DNA from: Serinibacter arcticus
Lineage (GTDB): Bacteria > Actinomycetota > Actinomycetes > Actinomycetales > Beutenbergiaceae
Length of the DNA stretch: 64,000 nt
NCBI RefSeq assembly: GCF_004786095.1
Contig: NZ_RHPJ01000003.1
Location: forward strand, 791,161 to 855,160
Direction of reading: 5' to 3'
Translations under genes and position numbers: made by a program
Shown: one piece after another, positions 1 through 9,074 of the stretch
Layout: each line of letters begins with the position of its first letter
Numbering within the stretch: the stretch's first letter is position 1
Notes under the pieces: model-generated
What the model saw: only the letters and a program-made list of their open reading frames with translations
Told to the model about the DNA's origin: nothing
Databases searched by the model: none

Positions 1-2
1 TC

Positions 3-1391
3 CTGGAGGACACGACGCTCGCCGCCGGCGTCGAGCACTCCCCCGCGTGGCTCGACCTCAAGGCCGCCGCCACCGAGATCCAGGCGCTCCAGATCAAGGA
101 CGGTTCGATCCCCGACGCCGGAGCTCACGAGGCGGCCTCGGCCCTCGTCGAGCGGATGGTCGCCGGCGTCGAGATGCTGGCGCCCGCCTTCCCGCACGAG
201 GACGCCTACCTGCGCGCCGTCGTCGTCGACCTGCGCCGCTGGCGCGAGGAGGCCTTCGGCGTGCCGGACTTCCTCGACGCGCTGACCGCGTTCCAGCCGC
301 AGCAGCACCGCGTGGACGGGCTGCGGCACCTGGTGCTGTTCCCGATGGTGACCCAGAACGGTTCGCCCGACCGGCACGTCGAGGCCCTGATCGTGGAGAA
401 CATCTGGCCGGAGTCCGTCGCGGCGCTGGAGAAGGAGCAGTACACCAACGCGCTGTTCTGCTCGCTCCGGCTCGTGGACTTCACGCCGGGCTACGAGACG
501 AACTCGGCCGTGCTGTTCCCCGAGACCGTCGCGATGCGCGAGGTCCCGCGGTTCACGTGGGGCGCGATCTTCCAGGACCGAGAGGCCGCCAGGTTCCGCC
601 GCGTGACCCTGGCCGCCGCCGAGATCACGCAGCTCGAGCTCCCCGACGACCTCGCCGAGATGCTCGCCGACCAGCACCAGGCCGAGCACACGTTCGTGAT
701 GTGGGACCTCATCCACGACCGCACGCACATGCGCGGCGACCTGCCGTTCGACCCGTTCATGATCAAGCAGCGCATGCCGTTCTTCCTCTACTCCCTCGAG
801 GAGATGCGGTGCGACCTCACGGCGTTCCGCGAGGCCGTCGCGATCGAGGAGCGGACGGCCACGCGCCTGGCCGCGGGCGAGGACCTCACCGAGGTCGAGC
901 TGGCCGAGGGACGGCACGCGCGGGGCGTCCAGTACGCCGTCGTGCTCGACCGGATCTTCCGGTTCGCGCTCACCGGCACGCGCGTGCGCAACTACGACGG
1001 GCTCGGCGGTCAGCTGCTGTTCGCGTGGCTGCACCAGCGCCACGTCATCGAGTGGACCGACGTCAAGCTGCACATCGACTGGGAGGCGGCCAAGGACGCG
1101 GTGGTCGCGCTCTCGGACGCGATCAACGAGCTCTACTGGGCCTCGATCGACCGCCCCAAGCTGGTCCACTGGCTCGCGGCCTACGACCTGGTGCGCGACG
1201 TGCTGCCGCCGAACCCGGCGTCGCTGTGGGGCCCGGGCCTGGGCCGCGAGATCCTCGCCGGGCCGCCCAGGGGCTACACCGACGCCGTGATGGACGACGA
1301 GTTCCCGCTCTCGATGTTCCACGAGGCGCTCGGCAAGAAGCTCAAGCCGGTCATCGACTCGACGGTCGGCATCACCGCCGCCGATGCCTGA
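3..1391 (+). CDS. DUF6421-family protein, 5' end outside the window
   Basis: The reading frame is open from base 3, so the N-terminus lies upstream and at least 462 residues are visible. It resembles the uncharacterised actinobacterial DUF6421 family, in which I know of no experimentally assigned activity. The protein is soluble-looking, rich in acidic and aromatic residues, with no signal peptide or membrane segment in the visible part. Its stop (TGA 1389-1391) overlaps the ATG of the next gene by 8 nt, so it is translationally coupled to a short-chain dehydrogenase that is followed by a threonine-aldolase-type enzyme. I recall these three families being neighbours in other actinobacteria, which suggests a shared pathway. 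The family assignment is from memory of the sequence type and is moderately sure; the function is unknown. Confidence 0.75.
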   Translation: MEDTTLAAGVEHSPAWLDLKAAATEIQALQIKDGSIPDAGAHEAASALVERMVAGVEMLAPAFPHEDAYLRAVVVDLRRWREEAFGVPDFLDALTAFQPQQHRVDGLRHLVLFPMVTQNGSPDRHVEALIVENIWPESVAALEKEQYTNALFCSLRLVDFTPGYETNSAVLFPETVAMREVPRFTWGAIFQDREAARFRRVTLAAAEITQLELPDDLAEMLADQHQAEHTFVMWDLIHDRTHMRGDLPFDPFMIKQRMPFFLYSLEEMRCDLTAFREAVAIEERTATRLAAGEDLTEVELAEGRHARGVQYAVVLDRIFRFALTGTRVRNYDGLGGQLLFAWLHQRHVIEWTDVKLHIDWEAAKDAVVALSDAINELYWASIDRPKLVHWLAAYDLVRDVLPPNPASLWGPGLGREILAGPPRGYTDAVMDDEFPLSMFHEALGKKLKPVIDSTVGITAADA

Positions 1392-2109
1392 GCAGGCCGC
1401 TCCTCCCGGTTCTGGGTCGGGTGGCGGGTCGGTCGCCGGTCGCACCGTCCTGCTCGCCGGTGCGTCCTCCGCGCTCGGCGCCCGCCTCGCCCAGGTCCTG
1501 GGCGGGGCGGGTGCCCGCGTCCTCGCCGTCGCCCGGCGGGAGATGCCGGACCTGGCCGACCTGCCGGGCGTCACCACCCTCCGCGCCGATCTGACGGATC
1601 CCGACGCCGTCGCGCGCCTGGTCGACCGGGTGCACGACGCCGTCGGTCCGGTGGACGGTGTGCTCCCGCTGGTCGGTGGCTGGCGGGGCGGCGGGGGGAT
1701 CCCCGGGCAGACCGAGGACGACTTCCGCGTGCTCGAGGCCTCCTTCACCACGCTGCGACTCGTCACGACGGCGTTCTGGGGCGATCTCGTCGCCTCGCCC
1801 GCCGCCCGCGTGGCGATCGTCTCGTCGACCACCGTCGCCGCGCCGCGCGCCGGCAACGCGTCCTACGGCTCGCTCAAGGCGGCGTCGGAGCACTGGACCG
1901 GGGCGCTCGCGCACGGTTTCACCGTGGCCGCGCGCGGGAGCGGGGGCGACGGCGCCGGCGCATCCGAGCTCACGGGCGCCGCCGTCGTGCTGCGCGTCAA
2001 GGCCGTCGCCGGGCTCGAGGACGTCCTCGCGGCGAGGGTCGCGGCGCTCTGGGACGAGCCCGCGGCCGCACTCAACGGCAGCACCCACACGATCACTCCA
2101 GGAGAATGA
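1384..2109 (+). CDS. SDR-family NAD(P)-dependent oxidoreductase
   Basis: A 241-residue classical-size short-chain dehydrogenase/reductase. The nucleotide-binding glycine motif (GASSALG) is at residues 26-32, the catalytic serine region (VSS) near 146-148, and the YxxxK signature is Y161-G-S-L-K165. The first 20 residues are a Gly/Ser/Pro-rich tail not usual in the family. The C-terminal half is short and ends in a region resembling an Rossmann edge rather than a long substrate lid. The start is the ATG that overlaps the upstream stop by 8 nt; no separate promoter is apparent. The substrate is unknown. Placed between a DUF6421 gene and a threonine-aldolase-type gene, it probably acts in the same small pathway, but that is inference. 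Confidence 0.85.
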   Translation: MPEQAAPPGSGSGGGSVAGRTVLLAGASSALGARLAQVLGGAGARVLAVARREMPDLADLPGVTTLRADLTDPDAVARLVDRVHDAVGPVDGVLPLVGGWRGGGGIPGQTEDDFRVLEASFTTLRLVTTAFWGDLVASPAARVAIVSSTTVAAPRAGNASYGSLKAASEHWTGALAHGFTVAARGSGGDGAGASELTGAAVVLRVKAVAGLEDVLAARVAALWDEPAAALNGSTHTITPGE

Positions 2110-2113
2110 CAGC

Positions 2114-3220
2114 GTGACCACGCCCTCCCCCACCTCCCTGCACGACGCGACGCTCCGGGCGTTCGCCTCCGACAACTACTCCGGCATCCACCCCGAGGTG
2201 CTCGCCGCCATCGCGGCCGCCAACGACGGTCATCAGGTGGCCTACGGCGAGGACGTCTACTCCGCCCGCCTCACCGAGGTCGCCGTCGACGTCTTCGGCG
2301 AGGGCACCCGGATCTTCCCGACCTTCAACGGCACGGGGGCCAACGTCGTCGCCCTGCAGGCCCTGCTCCCCCGCTGGGGCGCCGTGGTGTGCGCGACGAC
2401 GGCGCACATCAACGTCGACGAGGGTGGCGCTCCCGAGCGCATGGGCGGGCTCAAGCTGCTCGGCGTCGAGACGCCGGACGGCAAGCTCACGCCCGAGCTG
2501 GTGGACAAGGAGGCCTGGGGCTGGGGCGATGAGCACCGCGCGCAGCCGCTGGTCGTCTCGATCACCCAGACCACCGAGCTCGGCACGTGCTACACGCCGC
2601 AGGAGATCCGGGCGCTGGCGGACCACGCGCACGAGCGCGGGATGTCGCTGCACCTCGACGGCGCTCGGCTGTCCAACGCCGCCGCGACGCTCGGCGTGCC
2701 GCTCCGGGCGTTCACGCGCGACGCCGGCGTCGACGTCCTCAGCCTCGGCGGCACCAAGAACGGCATGATGCTCGGCGAGGCCGTGGTGGTGCTGAACGAG
2801 GACGCGATCCTCGGCGGCGCGGCCGCGCTCCCCTACGTGCGGAAGCTGTCGATGCAGCTCGCCTCGAAGATGCGGTTCATCGCGGCGCAGCTGATCGCGC
2901 TGTACTCCGGCGACCTGTACCTGCGCAACGCGACGCAGGCGAACGCCATGGCGCGGCGGCTGCGCGCGGCGCTCGAGGACGGCGTCGCGGCGGGCGAGCT
3001 GCCCGGTCTGGCGTTCACGCAGGACACGCAGGCCAACGCGGTGTTCGCGACGCTCCCCGTGGGTGTCGCCGACCGGCTCCGCGAGCAGTTCCGGTTCTAC
3101 GACTGGGACGCGGCGCGCAGCGAGGTGCGGTGGATGGCGTCCTACGACACGACCGAGGCGGACATCGACGCGTTCGTCGTGGCGATCCGGTCGGAGCTCG
3201 CGCGGGCCCAGGAGGCCTGA
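2114..3220 (+). CDS. Low-specificity threonine aldolase / beta-eliminating lyase family PLP enzyme
   Basis: A 368-residue fold-type I PLP enzyme of the GLY1/LtaE threonine-aldolase family. Members cleave L-threonine or allo-threonine to glycine and acetaldehyde, or catalyse related beta-eliminations. The PLP-phosphate region FNGTGAN is near residues 71-77, the aspartate that contacts the cofactor is in HLDGAR (180-185), and the Schiff-base lysine is K215 in LGGTKNG. The GTG start at 2114 is supported by AGGAG at 2100-2104, and lies 4 nt after the dehydrogenase stop. Length fits the family. It is the last gene of a three-gene + strand unit, followed by a strong hairpin. The exact substrate cannot be read from the sequence. 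Confidence 0.88.
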   Translation: MTTPSPTSLHDATLRAFASDNYSGIHPEVLAAIAAANDGHQVAYGEDVYSARLTEVAVDVFGEGTRIFPTFNGTGANVVALQALLPRWGAVVCATTAHINVDEGGAPERMGGLKLLGVETPDGKLTPELVDKEAWGWGDEHRAQPLVVSITQTTELGTCYTPQEIRALADHAHERGMSLHLDGARLSNAAATLGVPLRAFTRDAGVDVLSLGGTKNGMMLGEAVVVLNEDAILGGAAALPYVRKLSMQLASKMRFIAAQLIALYSGDLYLRNATQANAMARRLRAALEDGVAAGELPGLAFTQDTQANAVFATLPVGVADRLREQFRFYDWDAARSEVRWMASYDTTEADIDAFVVAIRSELARAQEA

Positions 3221-3240
3221 GGCCGGCAGGCGGGCGGTCC

Positions 3241-3271
3241 GCCGGCTCCGTGTGCACCGCGCGGAGCCGGC
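3241..3271. terminator. Hairpin between convergent genes
   Basis: A perfect 10-bp stem (GCCGGCTCCG at 3241-3250 with CGGAGCCGGC at 3262-3271) and an 11-nt loop lies between the threonine-aldolase gene (+) and glnE (-), which converge here. There is no T-run, as is common for actinobacterial terminators. It could serve both strands. Confidence 0.6.
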
Positions 3272-3306
3272 CACCGATCAGCAAGGCGACCAGGCCGCCC
3301 GGCCGC

Positions 3307-6300
3307 CTACTCCCCGAAGAACACCCGCTCCACCACGGCCCTGGCCCGCCGCGCCGTGCGGAGGTAGTCCTCCTCGAACTCGCCGCCCGCGGCCGGTCCG
3401 TACCCGAGCAGGTGCGCCACACCGGCGAGCTCGCGCCGCTCCGACGGGAGCACGTCGATCCGCGCACCCGACGTGCGGCCCGTCGCCAGCACGATCGCGT
3501 CGCGCGCCCGGACGGCGAGCCGCCACGCCGACCGCAGCACCTCGGCGTCGCCGGCGTCGATCAGGCCGGCCTCGGCGGCCGCCGCCAGCGCCTCGAGCGT
3601 CCGCGTCGTGCGCAGCGCCGGGACCTCGTGGGCGTGCAGCAGCTGGAGCAGCTGGACCGTCCACTCGACGTCGGTGATTCCGCCGCGGCCGAGCTTCAGG
3701 TGCCGGTTCGCCGGGACGCCGCGCGGCATCCGCTCGTTCTCCACCCGCGCCTTGATGCGACGGATCTCGCGGAGCTGTCCGTCGTCGAGCCCACCGGCGT
3801 AGCGGAGCGGGTCGATCAGCGCGACGAAGCGCTCGCCCAGCTCGATGTCGCCCGCGACCGGCCGCGCCCGCAGGAGCGCCTGGCGCTCCCAGATCGCCGA
3901 CCAGCGGCCGTAGTACTCCTCGTAGGCGGCGAACGTGCGCGTCAGCGGCCCGTTGCGCCCCTCGGGTCGCAGCGCGGCATCGACCTCCAGCGACGGCTCA
4001 GGGCCGGTCTGACCGAGCAGGCTGCGCACCTGCTGCGCGACGGCGAGTGCGAACGTCTGTGCCGCCGCGTGGTCCACGCCGGGCCGCGGGTCGTGCACGA
4101 ACATCACGTCGGCGTCCGAGGAGTAGCCGAGCTCGTGCCCGCCGAGACGCCCCATCGCGACGATGAGCAGCGTCGTCGGGGAACCCTCGAACCCCTGGGC
4201 CTCGCACACCCGGTCGGTCGCGATCCGCAGCGCGCCGCGCAGCGCGGCGTCGGCGGCCGAGGAGATCCCCGGCGTCGTGTCGGCCGCGAGGTTGGTCAGC
4301 ACGTCGGCGACGGCGGTGCGGTTCAGCTCCCGGCGGCGCAGGTAGCGCACCCGGGTCGCGCTGGACTCGGAGTCCCCGGCCCGACGGCGGAGCGCGGCGT
4401 CCATCTCGGCCTCCAGCGCCTCCGGCGCGCGGGGCGCGAGGTCGCCGTCCTCGGCCAGCCACGGCACCGACTCCGGTGCCCGTCGCAGACCCGCCGCCAC
4501 GTACTGCGAGGACGAGAGCACGCGTGCCAGGTTCTGGGCGGCGACGCCGGAGTCGCGCAGCAGCTTGAGGTACCAGTGCGAGGAGCCGATCTCCTCCGAC
4601 AGCGACCGGAAGGCGAGCAGGCCGGCGTCGGGATCGGGGCCCTCGGTGAACCAGCCGAGCATGACGGGGAGCAGCTGACGCTGGATCGCGGCGCGGCGCG
4701 AGACGCCCTCGGTCAGCGCGGCGATGTGGCGCAGGGCGGCGTCGGGGGCGCGGTAGCCGAGGGCCGCGAGCCGGGCTCCGGCCGCCTCGGGGGCGAGCGC
4801 CGCGTCCTCGGCCGAGAGCTGCGCCGTCGCCGGGAGCAGGGGTCGGTAGAACAGCTCCTCGTGCAGCCGCCGGACGTCGCGGCGCGTGTGGCGCCACCGC
4901 ACGAGCAGCTCGGTCGTGACGTCGGCCTCGTCCTCGGCCGTGATGAGCATCGAGCGACCCAGGCGGTCGAGGTCGCGCTCGTCGGTCGGCACCAGGTGCG
5001 TGCGGCGCATCCGCGACAGCTGGATGCGGTGCTCCATGAGGCGCAGGAACCGGTAGCAGACGGCCAGGCGCGCGGCGTCGGCCCGCCCGACGAACCCCTC
5101 CTGCGCCAGCGCTGCCAGCGCCGCGAGCGTGTTGCGCTGCCGGATCTCGGGCGCGAGCCGGCCGTGCACGAGCTGCAGCAGCTGCACGGTGAACTCGACG
5201 TCGCGCAGACCGCCGGCACCGAGCTTGAGCTGGCGGTCGGCCTCGCGCGGCGGCACGTGCGCCTCGACGCGGCGGCGCATGGCCTGCGCGTCCTCGACGA
5301 AGTTCTCGCGCTGCGCGGCGGTCCAGACCAGCGGGCTGAGAGCCTCGACGTAGGCGTTGCCGAGCGCGCGGTCGCCCGCGACGGGGCGCGCCTTCAGCAG
5401 CGCCTGGAACTCCCACGTCTTGGCCCAGCGCTGGTAGTAGGCGAGGTGGCTGGCGAGCGTGCGCACGAGCGGGCCCTGCTTGCCCTCGGGGCGCAGCGCG
5501 GCGTCGACCTCCCACAGCGCGGGCTCGAGGCTCGTGCCCGAGCAGGCGCGCGCCATCCCGGTGGCCAGGCGGGCACCCACGCGCATGGCGTGCTGCTCGA
5601 GGTCGGCGCGGTCGGGTCCGCCGGACGCGTCCTCGTCCCCGGCACCGTCGCCCTCCACCGGGGGTGCCACCTCGGCGACGTACACCACGTCGACGTCGGA
5701 GATGTAGTTCAGCTCCCGGCCGCCGGTCTTGCCCATGCCCAGCACCGCGAGGCGCACCACGTGGTGGTCCGGGGTCTCCGAGCGCGCGATCGCCAGCGCC
5801 GCCTCGAGCGCGGCGGAGGCGAGGTCGGCGAGCGTCGCGGCGACGCCGGGCAGCGTGGACAGCGGGTCGGGTCGGGTGAGGTCGGTGGCCGCGATGCGCA
5901 GCAGCTGCTGGCGGTACGCGCGCCGCATGGCGTCGGTCGGGCCCTGCGCGGTCGCGACGGGCGCTGCGTCGTCGGGGTCGGCCCCGACGGCACGCAGCAG
6001 CGTCGCGCGCACCTCGTCCGCACCCTCGGCCAGGATCCCCTGGCCGGTCTCGCCCGTGACGAGCGCGACGTCGTCGGGATGCATCGCCAGCGTGTCACCG
6101 AGCGCGGCGGAGGCGCCGACGACGGCGAGCAGCCGCGAGCGCCGCTCCCCCGGCGTGCGGAGCACCTCGTTGAGCTGGGCGCGCGCGTCGGGCGTCGCGT
6201 TCTCGTGCACGCGCGCGAGCGTCAGCAGGCCCTGGTCGGGGTCGGCGGAGCGGGCGAGGTCCGCGAGGAGGTCGTCACCGCCGTCGTCGCCCGCGACCTC

Positions 6301-6393
6301 CGTGAACCACGGTTCGGCGAGGATCGAGCTCGCGCGTGCGAGCTCCCGGAAGCCGAACCGAATGAGTCGGGTCGAGGGAGACGCCGCTCTCAT
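3307..6393 (-). CDS. glnE: Bifunctional glutamine synthetase adenylyltransferase/deadenylyltransferase
   Basis: A 1,028-residue GlnE, slightly longer than the E. coli enzyme, as usual in actinobacteria. It has two nucleotidyltransferase domains in tandem. The N-terminal one has GMGKTGGREL followed by SDVDVVYV near residues 210-230; the C-terminal one has MGRLGGHEL followed by SDADVMFV near 745-760. The DxD pairs are the expected metal ligands. The known role is reversible AMP attachment to a tyrosine of glutamine synthetase, so coupling nitrogen assimilation to nitrogen status. It begins 4 nt after the stop of glnA2 and has no clear ribosome site of its own, so translation is probably coupled to glnA2. 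The upstream gene is a glutamine synthetase of the type that is usually not adenylylated, so the real target is likely another copy elsewhere. Confidence 0.97.
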   Translation of the reverse strand: MRAASPSTRLIRFGFRELARASSILAEPWFTEVAGDDGGDDLLADLARSADPDQGLLTLARVHENATPDARAQLNEVLRTPGERRSRLLAVVGASAALGDTLAMHPDDVALVTGETGQGILAEGADEVRATLLRAVGADPDDAAPVATAQGPTDAMRRAYRQQLLRIAATDLTRPDPLSTLPGVAATLADLASAALEAALAIARSETPDHHVVRLAVLGMGKTGGRELNYISDVDVVYVAEVAPPVEGDGAGDEDASGGPDRADLEQHAMRVGARLATGMARACSGTSLEPALWEVDAALRPEGKQGPLVRTLASHLAYYQRWAKTWEFQALLKARPVAGDRALGNAYVEALSPLVWTAAQRENFVEDAQAMRRRVEAHVPPREADRQLKLGAGGLRDVEFTVQLLQLVHGRLAPEIRQRNTLAALAALAQEGFVGRADAARLAVCYRFLRLMEHRIQLSRMRRTHLVPTDERDLDRLGRSMLITAEDEADVTTELLVRWRHTRRDVRRLHEELFYRPLLPATAQLSAEDAALAPEAAGARLAALGYRAPDAALRHIAALTEGVSRRAAIQRQLLPVMLGWFTEGPDPDAGLLAFRSLSEEIGSSHWYLKLLRDSGVAAQNLARVLSSSQYVAAGLRRAPESVPWLAEDGDLAPRAPEALEAEMDAALRRRAGDSESSATRVRYLRRRELNRTAVADVLTNLAADTTPGISSAADAALRGALRIATDRVCEAQGFEGSPTTLLIVAMGRLGGHELGYSSDADVMFVHDPRPGVDHAAAQTFALAVAQQVRSLLGQTGPEPSLEVDAALRPEGRNGPLTRTFAAYEEYYGRWSAIWERQALLRARPVAGDIELGERFVALIDPLRYAGGLDDGQLREIRRIKARVENERMPRGVPANRHLKLGRGGITDVEWTVQLLQLLHAHEVPALRTTRTLEALAAAAEAGLIDAGDAEVLRSAWRLAVRARDAIVLATGRTSGARIDVLPSERRELAGVAHLLGYGPAAGGEFEEDYLRTARRARAVVERVFFGE

Positions 6394-6397
6394 CGCG

Positions 6398-7735
6398 TCA
6401 CAGCGCTCGCAGGAACTTGGAGACCTCGTACGGGGTCACCTGGGCGCGGTACTCGTTCCACTCCTGCCGCTTGTTGCGCAGGAAGAAGTCGAAGACGGAC
6501 TCGCCCAGCGTCTCGGCGAGCAGCTCAGAGGACTCCATGATCTCCAGGGCGTCCTGGAGGTTGTTCGGGAGCGGAGCGATGCCGAGCGCGCGGCGCTCGG
6601 ACTCGCTGAGGTCCCACACCACGTCCTCGGCCTCGTCGGGCAGCTCGTAGTCCTCCTCGATCCCCTTGAGACCGGCGGCGAGCAGGACGGCGTAGGCCAG
6701 GTAGGGGTTCGCGGCCGAGTCGAGCCCCCGGTACTCCACGCGCGCGGACTGGCCCTTGTTCGGCTTGTACATCGGCACGCGCACGAGCGCGGAGCGGTTG
6801 TTGTGGCCCCAGCACACGTAGCTCGGGGCCTCGCCGCCGCCCCACAGGCGCTTGTAGGAGTTCACGAACTGGTTCGTGACGGCGGTGATCTCGGCCGAGT
6901 GGCGCAGCAGGCCGGCGATGAACTTGCGGCCCGTGGAGCTCAGCGCGTAGCGGCCGGAGGGATCGTAGAACGCGTTGGTGTCGCCCTCGAACAGCGACAG
7001 GTGCGTGTGCATGCCCGACCCCGGCTGACCCGAGAGCGGCTTCGGCATGAAGGACGCCATGATGCCCTGGTCGAGCGCGACCTCCTTGACCACCGTGCGG
7101 AACGTCATGATGTTGTCCGCCGTGGACAGCGCGTCGGCGTAGCGCAGGTCGATCTCGTTCTGGCCCGGGCCGCCCTCGTGGTGGGAGTACTCCACCGAGA
7201 TCCCCATGGACTCGAGCAGGCCGATCGCGGCGCGGCGGAAGTCGTGGCCGGTGCCGCGGGCGACGTGGTCGAAGTAGCCGGCCTCGTCGACCGGGACCAG
7301 CGGACCGCTGGGGCTCTCCGGGGTGTGGAAGAGGTAGAACTCCACCTCGGGGTGCGTGTAGTAGGCGAACCCGAGGTCGGAGGCCTTGGCCAGCGCGCGC
7401 TTGAGCACGTTGCGGGAGTCGGCCGCGGCGGGCTCGCCGTCGGGCGTCAGGATGTCGCAGAACATGCGCGCGGTGCCGCGCTGGTCGCCGCGCCACGGCA
7501 GGACCTGGAACGTGGAGGGGTCCGGGCGGGCGAGCATGTCCGCCTCGGACACGCGGGCCAGGCCCTGGATGGCGGAGCCGTCGAAGCCGATCCCCTCGGC
7601 GAACGCGCTCTCCAGCTCGGCGGGGGCGATCGCCACGGACTTCAGCATGCCCAGGACATCCGTGAACCACAGCCGGATGAACCGGATGTCGCGCTCCTCG
7701 ATCGCCCGGAGCACGTACTCCTGCTGCTTGTCCAT
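6398..7735 (-). CDS. glnA2: Type I glutamine synthetase, GlnA2-like
   Basis: A 445-residue glutamine synthetase I: glutamate + ammonia + ATP to glutamine. Family signatures are visible: GFDGSAIQG near residue 50, EVEFYLF near 127, the ATP-binding segment FMPKPLSG..GSGMH near 225-240, and NRSALVRVP near 315. It is about 25-30 residues shorter than typical GlnA1 because the GSI-beta insertion is missing, which with its position next to glnE and panB points to the GlnA2 (GSI-alpha-like) type known in Mycobacterium and Streptomyces. Where GlnA1 has the adenylylation motif NLYDLP, this protein has EDYELP with Tyr363, so a tyrosine is present but the flanking residues differ. AAGGAG lies 6 nt before the ATG, and a CATGAT/GATAGG promoter-like stretch lies near 7768-7777. 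Confidence 0.95.
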   Translation of the reverse strand: MDKQQEYVLRAIEERDIRFIRLWFTDVLGMLKSVAIAPAELESAFAEGIGFDGSAIQGLARVSEADMLARPDPSTFQVLPWRGDQRGTARMFCDILTPDGEPAAADSRNVLKRALAKASDLGFAYYTHPEVEFYLFHTPESPSGPLVPVDEAGYFDHVARGTGHDFRRAAIGLLESMGISVEYSHHEGGPGQNEIDLRYADALSTADNIMTFRTVVKEVALDQGIMASFMPKPLSGQPGSGMHTHLSLFEGDTNAFYDPSGRYALSSTGRKFIAGLLRHSAEITAVTNQFVNSYKRLWGGGEAPSYVCWGHNNRSALVRVPMYKPNKGQSARVEYRGLDSAANPYLAYAVLLAAGLKGIEEDYELPDEAEDVVWDLSESERRALGIAPLPNNLQDALEIMESSELLAETLGESVFDFFLRNKRQEWNEYRAQVTPYEVSKFLRAL

Positions 7736-7877
7736 CGTTCTCCTTCGCGAGGCTGGTGGCCGACGTTCCTATCATGCTGCCTGGGCCACGGTCCCACAGC
7801 ACGGGCGCGCCCGCACGGGCGTCCCAGACCGGGCGTCCAGCCCGTGCGCGACACGTGGTGCGGCACCCGGCCGTGGC

Positions 7878-7883
7878 TAGGGT
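7878..7883 (+). promoter_or_regulatory. -10 box of panB, leaderless geometry
   Basis: TAGGGT ends 6 nt before the panB ATG (7890), and no Shine-Dalgarno sequence fits between. In actinobacteria this spacing places the transcription start at or within a base or two of the start codon. No convincing -35 box is seen. Confidence 0.6.
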
Positions 7884-7889
7884 GGACGG

Positions 7890-8813
7890 ATGAGCACCGC
7901 ACCTGGCGTCCCCGGCTCCCCCACCCCCGCGACCGGCCCCGCGACCGGCCCCGCGGCAGGATCCTCCCCGACCACCGGTGGCGCCGTCGCCGCAGCCGCC
8001 CCGGCACCGGCCCCCCGCCGCGTGCGGGTGCAGCACCTGCGCGACGCCAAGGAGGCGGGTCGGCGCCTGACGATGCTCACGGCCTACGACGCCGCCACGG
8101 CCCGCATCTTCGACGCGTCCGGCGTCGACATGCTCCTGGTGGGCGACTCGATGGGCGACAACATGCTCGGCCACGCGACCACGATCCCGGTCACGATGGA
8201 CGAGCTGATCCCCGCCGTCCGCGCCGTCTCGCGCGTCGCCCGTCGCGCGCTCGTGGTGGCGGACCTGCCGTTCGGGTCCTACGAGGCCTCGCCGCAGCAG
8301 GCGCACGCCGCGGCGGTCCGGATGCTGAAGGAGGGCGGCGCCAACGCCGTCAAGCTCGAGGGCGGGCGACGCATCGCCGCCCACGTGGAGCTGCTGACCG
8401 GGGCGGGGATCCCCGTCGTCGGGCACCTCGGCCTGACGCCGCAGGCCGAGAACATCCTGGGTGGGAAGCGGGTGCAGGGTCGGGGCAGCGACGCGGCGGA
8501 CGCCCTGCTGGCCGACGCCGTCGCCCTGGCCGAGGCGGGCGCCGTCGCCATCGTTCTGGAGATGATCCCGGAGCAGCTCGCGCAGCGCGTGACCGACCGT
8601 CTGGCGATCCCGACGATCGGCATCGGCGCCGGTGGGGCGTGCGACGGTCAGGTCCTCGTGTGGCTCGACATGGCCGGGATGACCGACTGGTCACCGCGGT
8701 TCGCGCGTCAGTTCGGCGACGTCGGCGCCGCCCTCGCGCAGGCGACCGGCGCCTACATCTCCGCCGTGCACGACGGCACGTTCCCCGGGCCGGAGCACAC
8801 CTACCAGTCGTGA
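7890..8813 (+). CDS. panB: 3-methyl-2-oxobutanoate hydroxymethyltransferase
   Basis: A 307-residue PanB, the first committed enzyme of pantothenate synthesis: it transfers a hydroxymethyl group from 5,10-methylene-tetrahydrofolate to alpha-ketoisovalerate to make ketopantoate, with Mg2+. The TIM-barrel motifs are clear: LTAYD near residue 63, LLVGDSMG (81-88) with the metal-binding aspartate, KLEGG near 150, GHLGLTPQ near 174, and EMIPE near 216. The first 43 residues are an Ala/Pro/Gly-rich tail absent from most homologues and probably disordered. The ATG is chosen because a -10 box ends 6 nt upstream, implying a leaderless mRNA. It is divergent from glnA2 across 154 bp; the same gene order occurs in mycobacteria. 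Confidence 0.96.
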   Translation: MSTAPGVPGSPTPATGPATGPAAGSSPTTGGAVAAAAPAPAPRRVRVQHLRDAKEAGRRLTMLTAYDAATARIFDASGVDMLLVGDSMGDNMLGHATTIPVTMDELIPAVRAVSRVARRALVVADLPFGSYEASPQQAHAAAVRMLKEGGANAVKLEGGRRIAAHVELLTGAGIPVVGHLGLTPQAENILGGKRVQGRGSDAADALLADAVALAEAGAVAIVLEMIPEQLAQRVTDRLAIPTIGIGAGGACDGQVLVWLDMAGMTDWSPRFARQFGDVGAALAQATGAYISAVHDGTFPGPEHTYQS

Positions 8814-8829
8814 CGCTCGCGCGACGGCG

Positions 8830-9030
8830 TCAGGACCTCTCCCACTCCCGGTCCTGCTCGTCCCAGTCCTCGGAGCGCTGACGCGCCTTGGCCAGCGCCG
8901 CCCCGGCGTCCTCGCGCGTGGCGTACGGCCCCATCCGCTGGGTCCAGGAGGACTGCAGCCCCTGCTCGACCGCGCCCGTGGCGAGGTTGAAGTAGTAGCC
9001 GTTCTCGGTCAGGTTCGCGTCGTCGGACAT
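8830..9030 (-). CDS. Small SPOR-like domain protein
   Basis: A 66-residue acidic protein. Its core (YYFNLATGAVEQG, then RMGPYATREDAGAAL) resembles the short SPOR-like proteins annotated in many actinobacteria, which are related to the peptidoglycan-binding sporulation repeat, although this one has no signal peptide or membrane anchor and so probably stays in the cytoplasm. The ATG at 9030 is preferred over an in-frame start 63 nt upstream because GGGAG lies 8 nt before it. It converges with panB (16-nt gap) and is divergent from ppgK. The role is unknown, and homology to true SPOR domains is uncertain. Confidence 0.72.
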   Translation of the reverse strand: MSDDANLTENGYYFNLATGAVEQGLQSSWTQRMGPYATREDAGAALAKARQRSEDWDEQDREWERS

Positions 9031-9074
9031 CGCAGGCTCCCGTCGTCGTGCAGCGTCAAACCCCGTGGGGCTCC

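Noticed and set aside
2587..6540. A 1,317-codon + strand frame antisense to glnE and running through the 3' end of the threonine-aldolase gene
   Set aside because: It overlaps well-supported genes on both strands; its composition is again a high-GC shadow.
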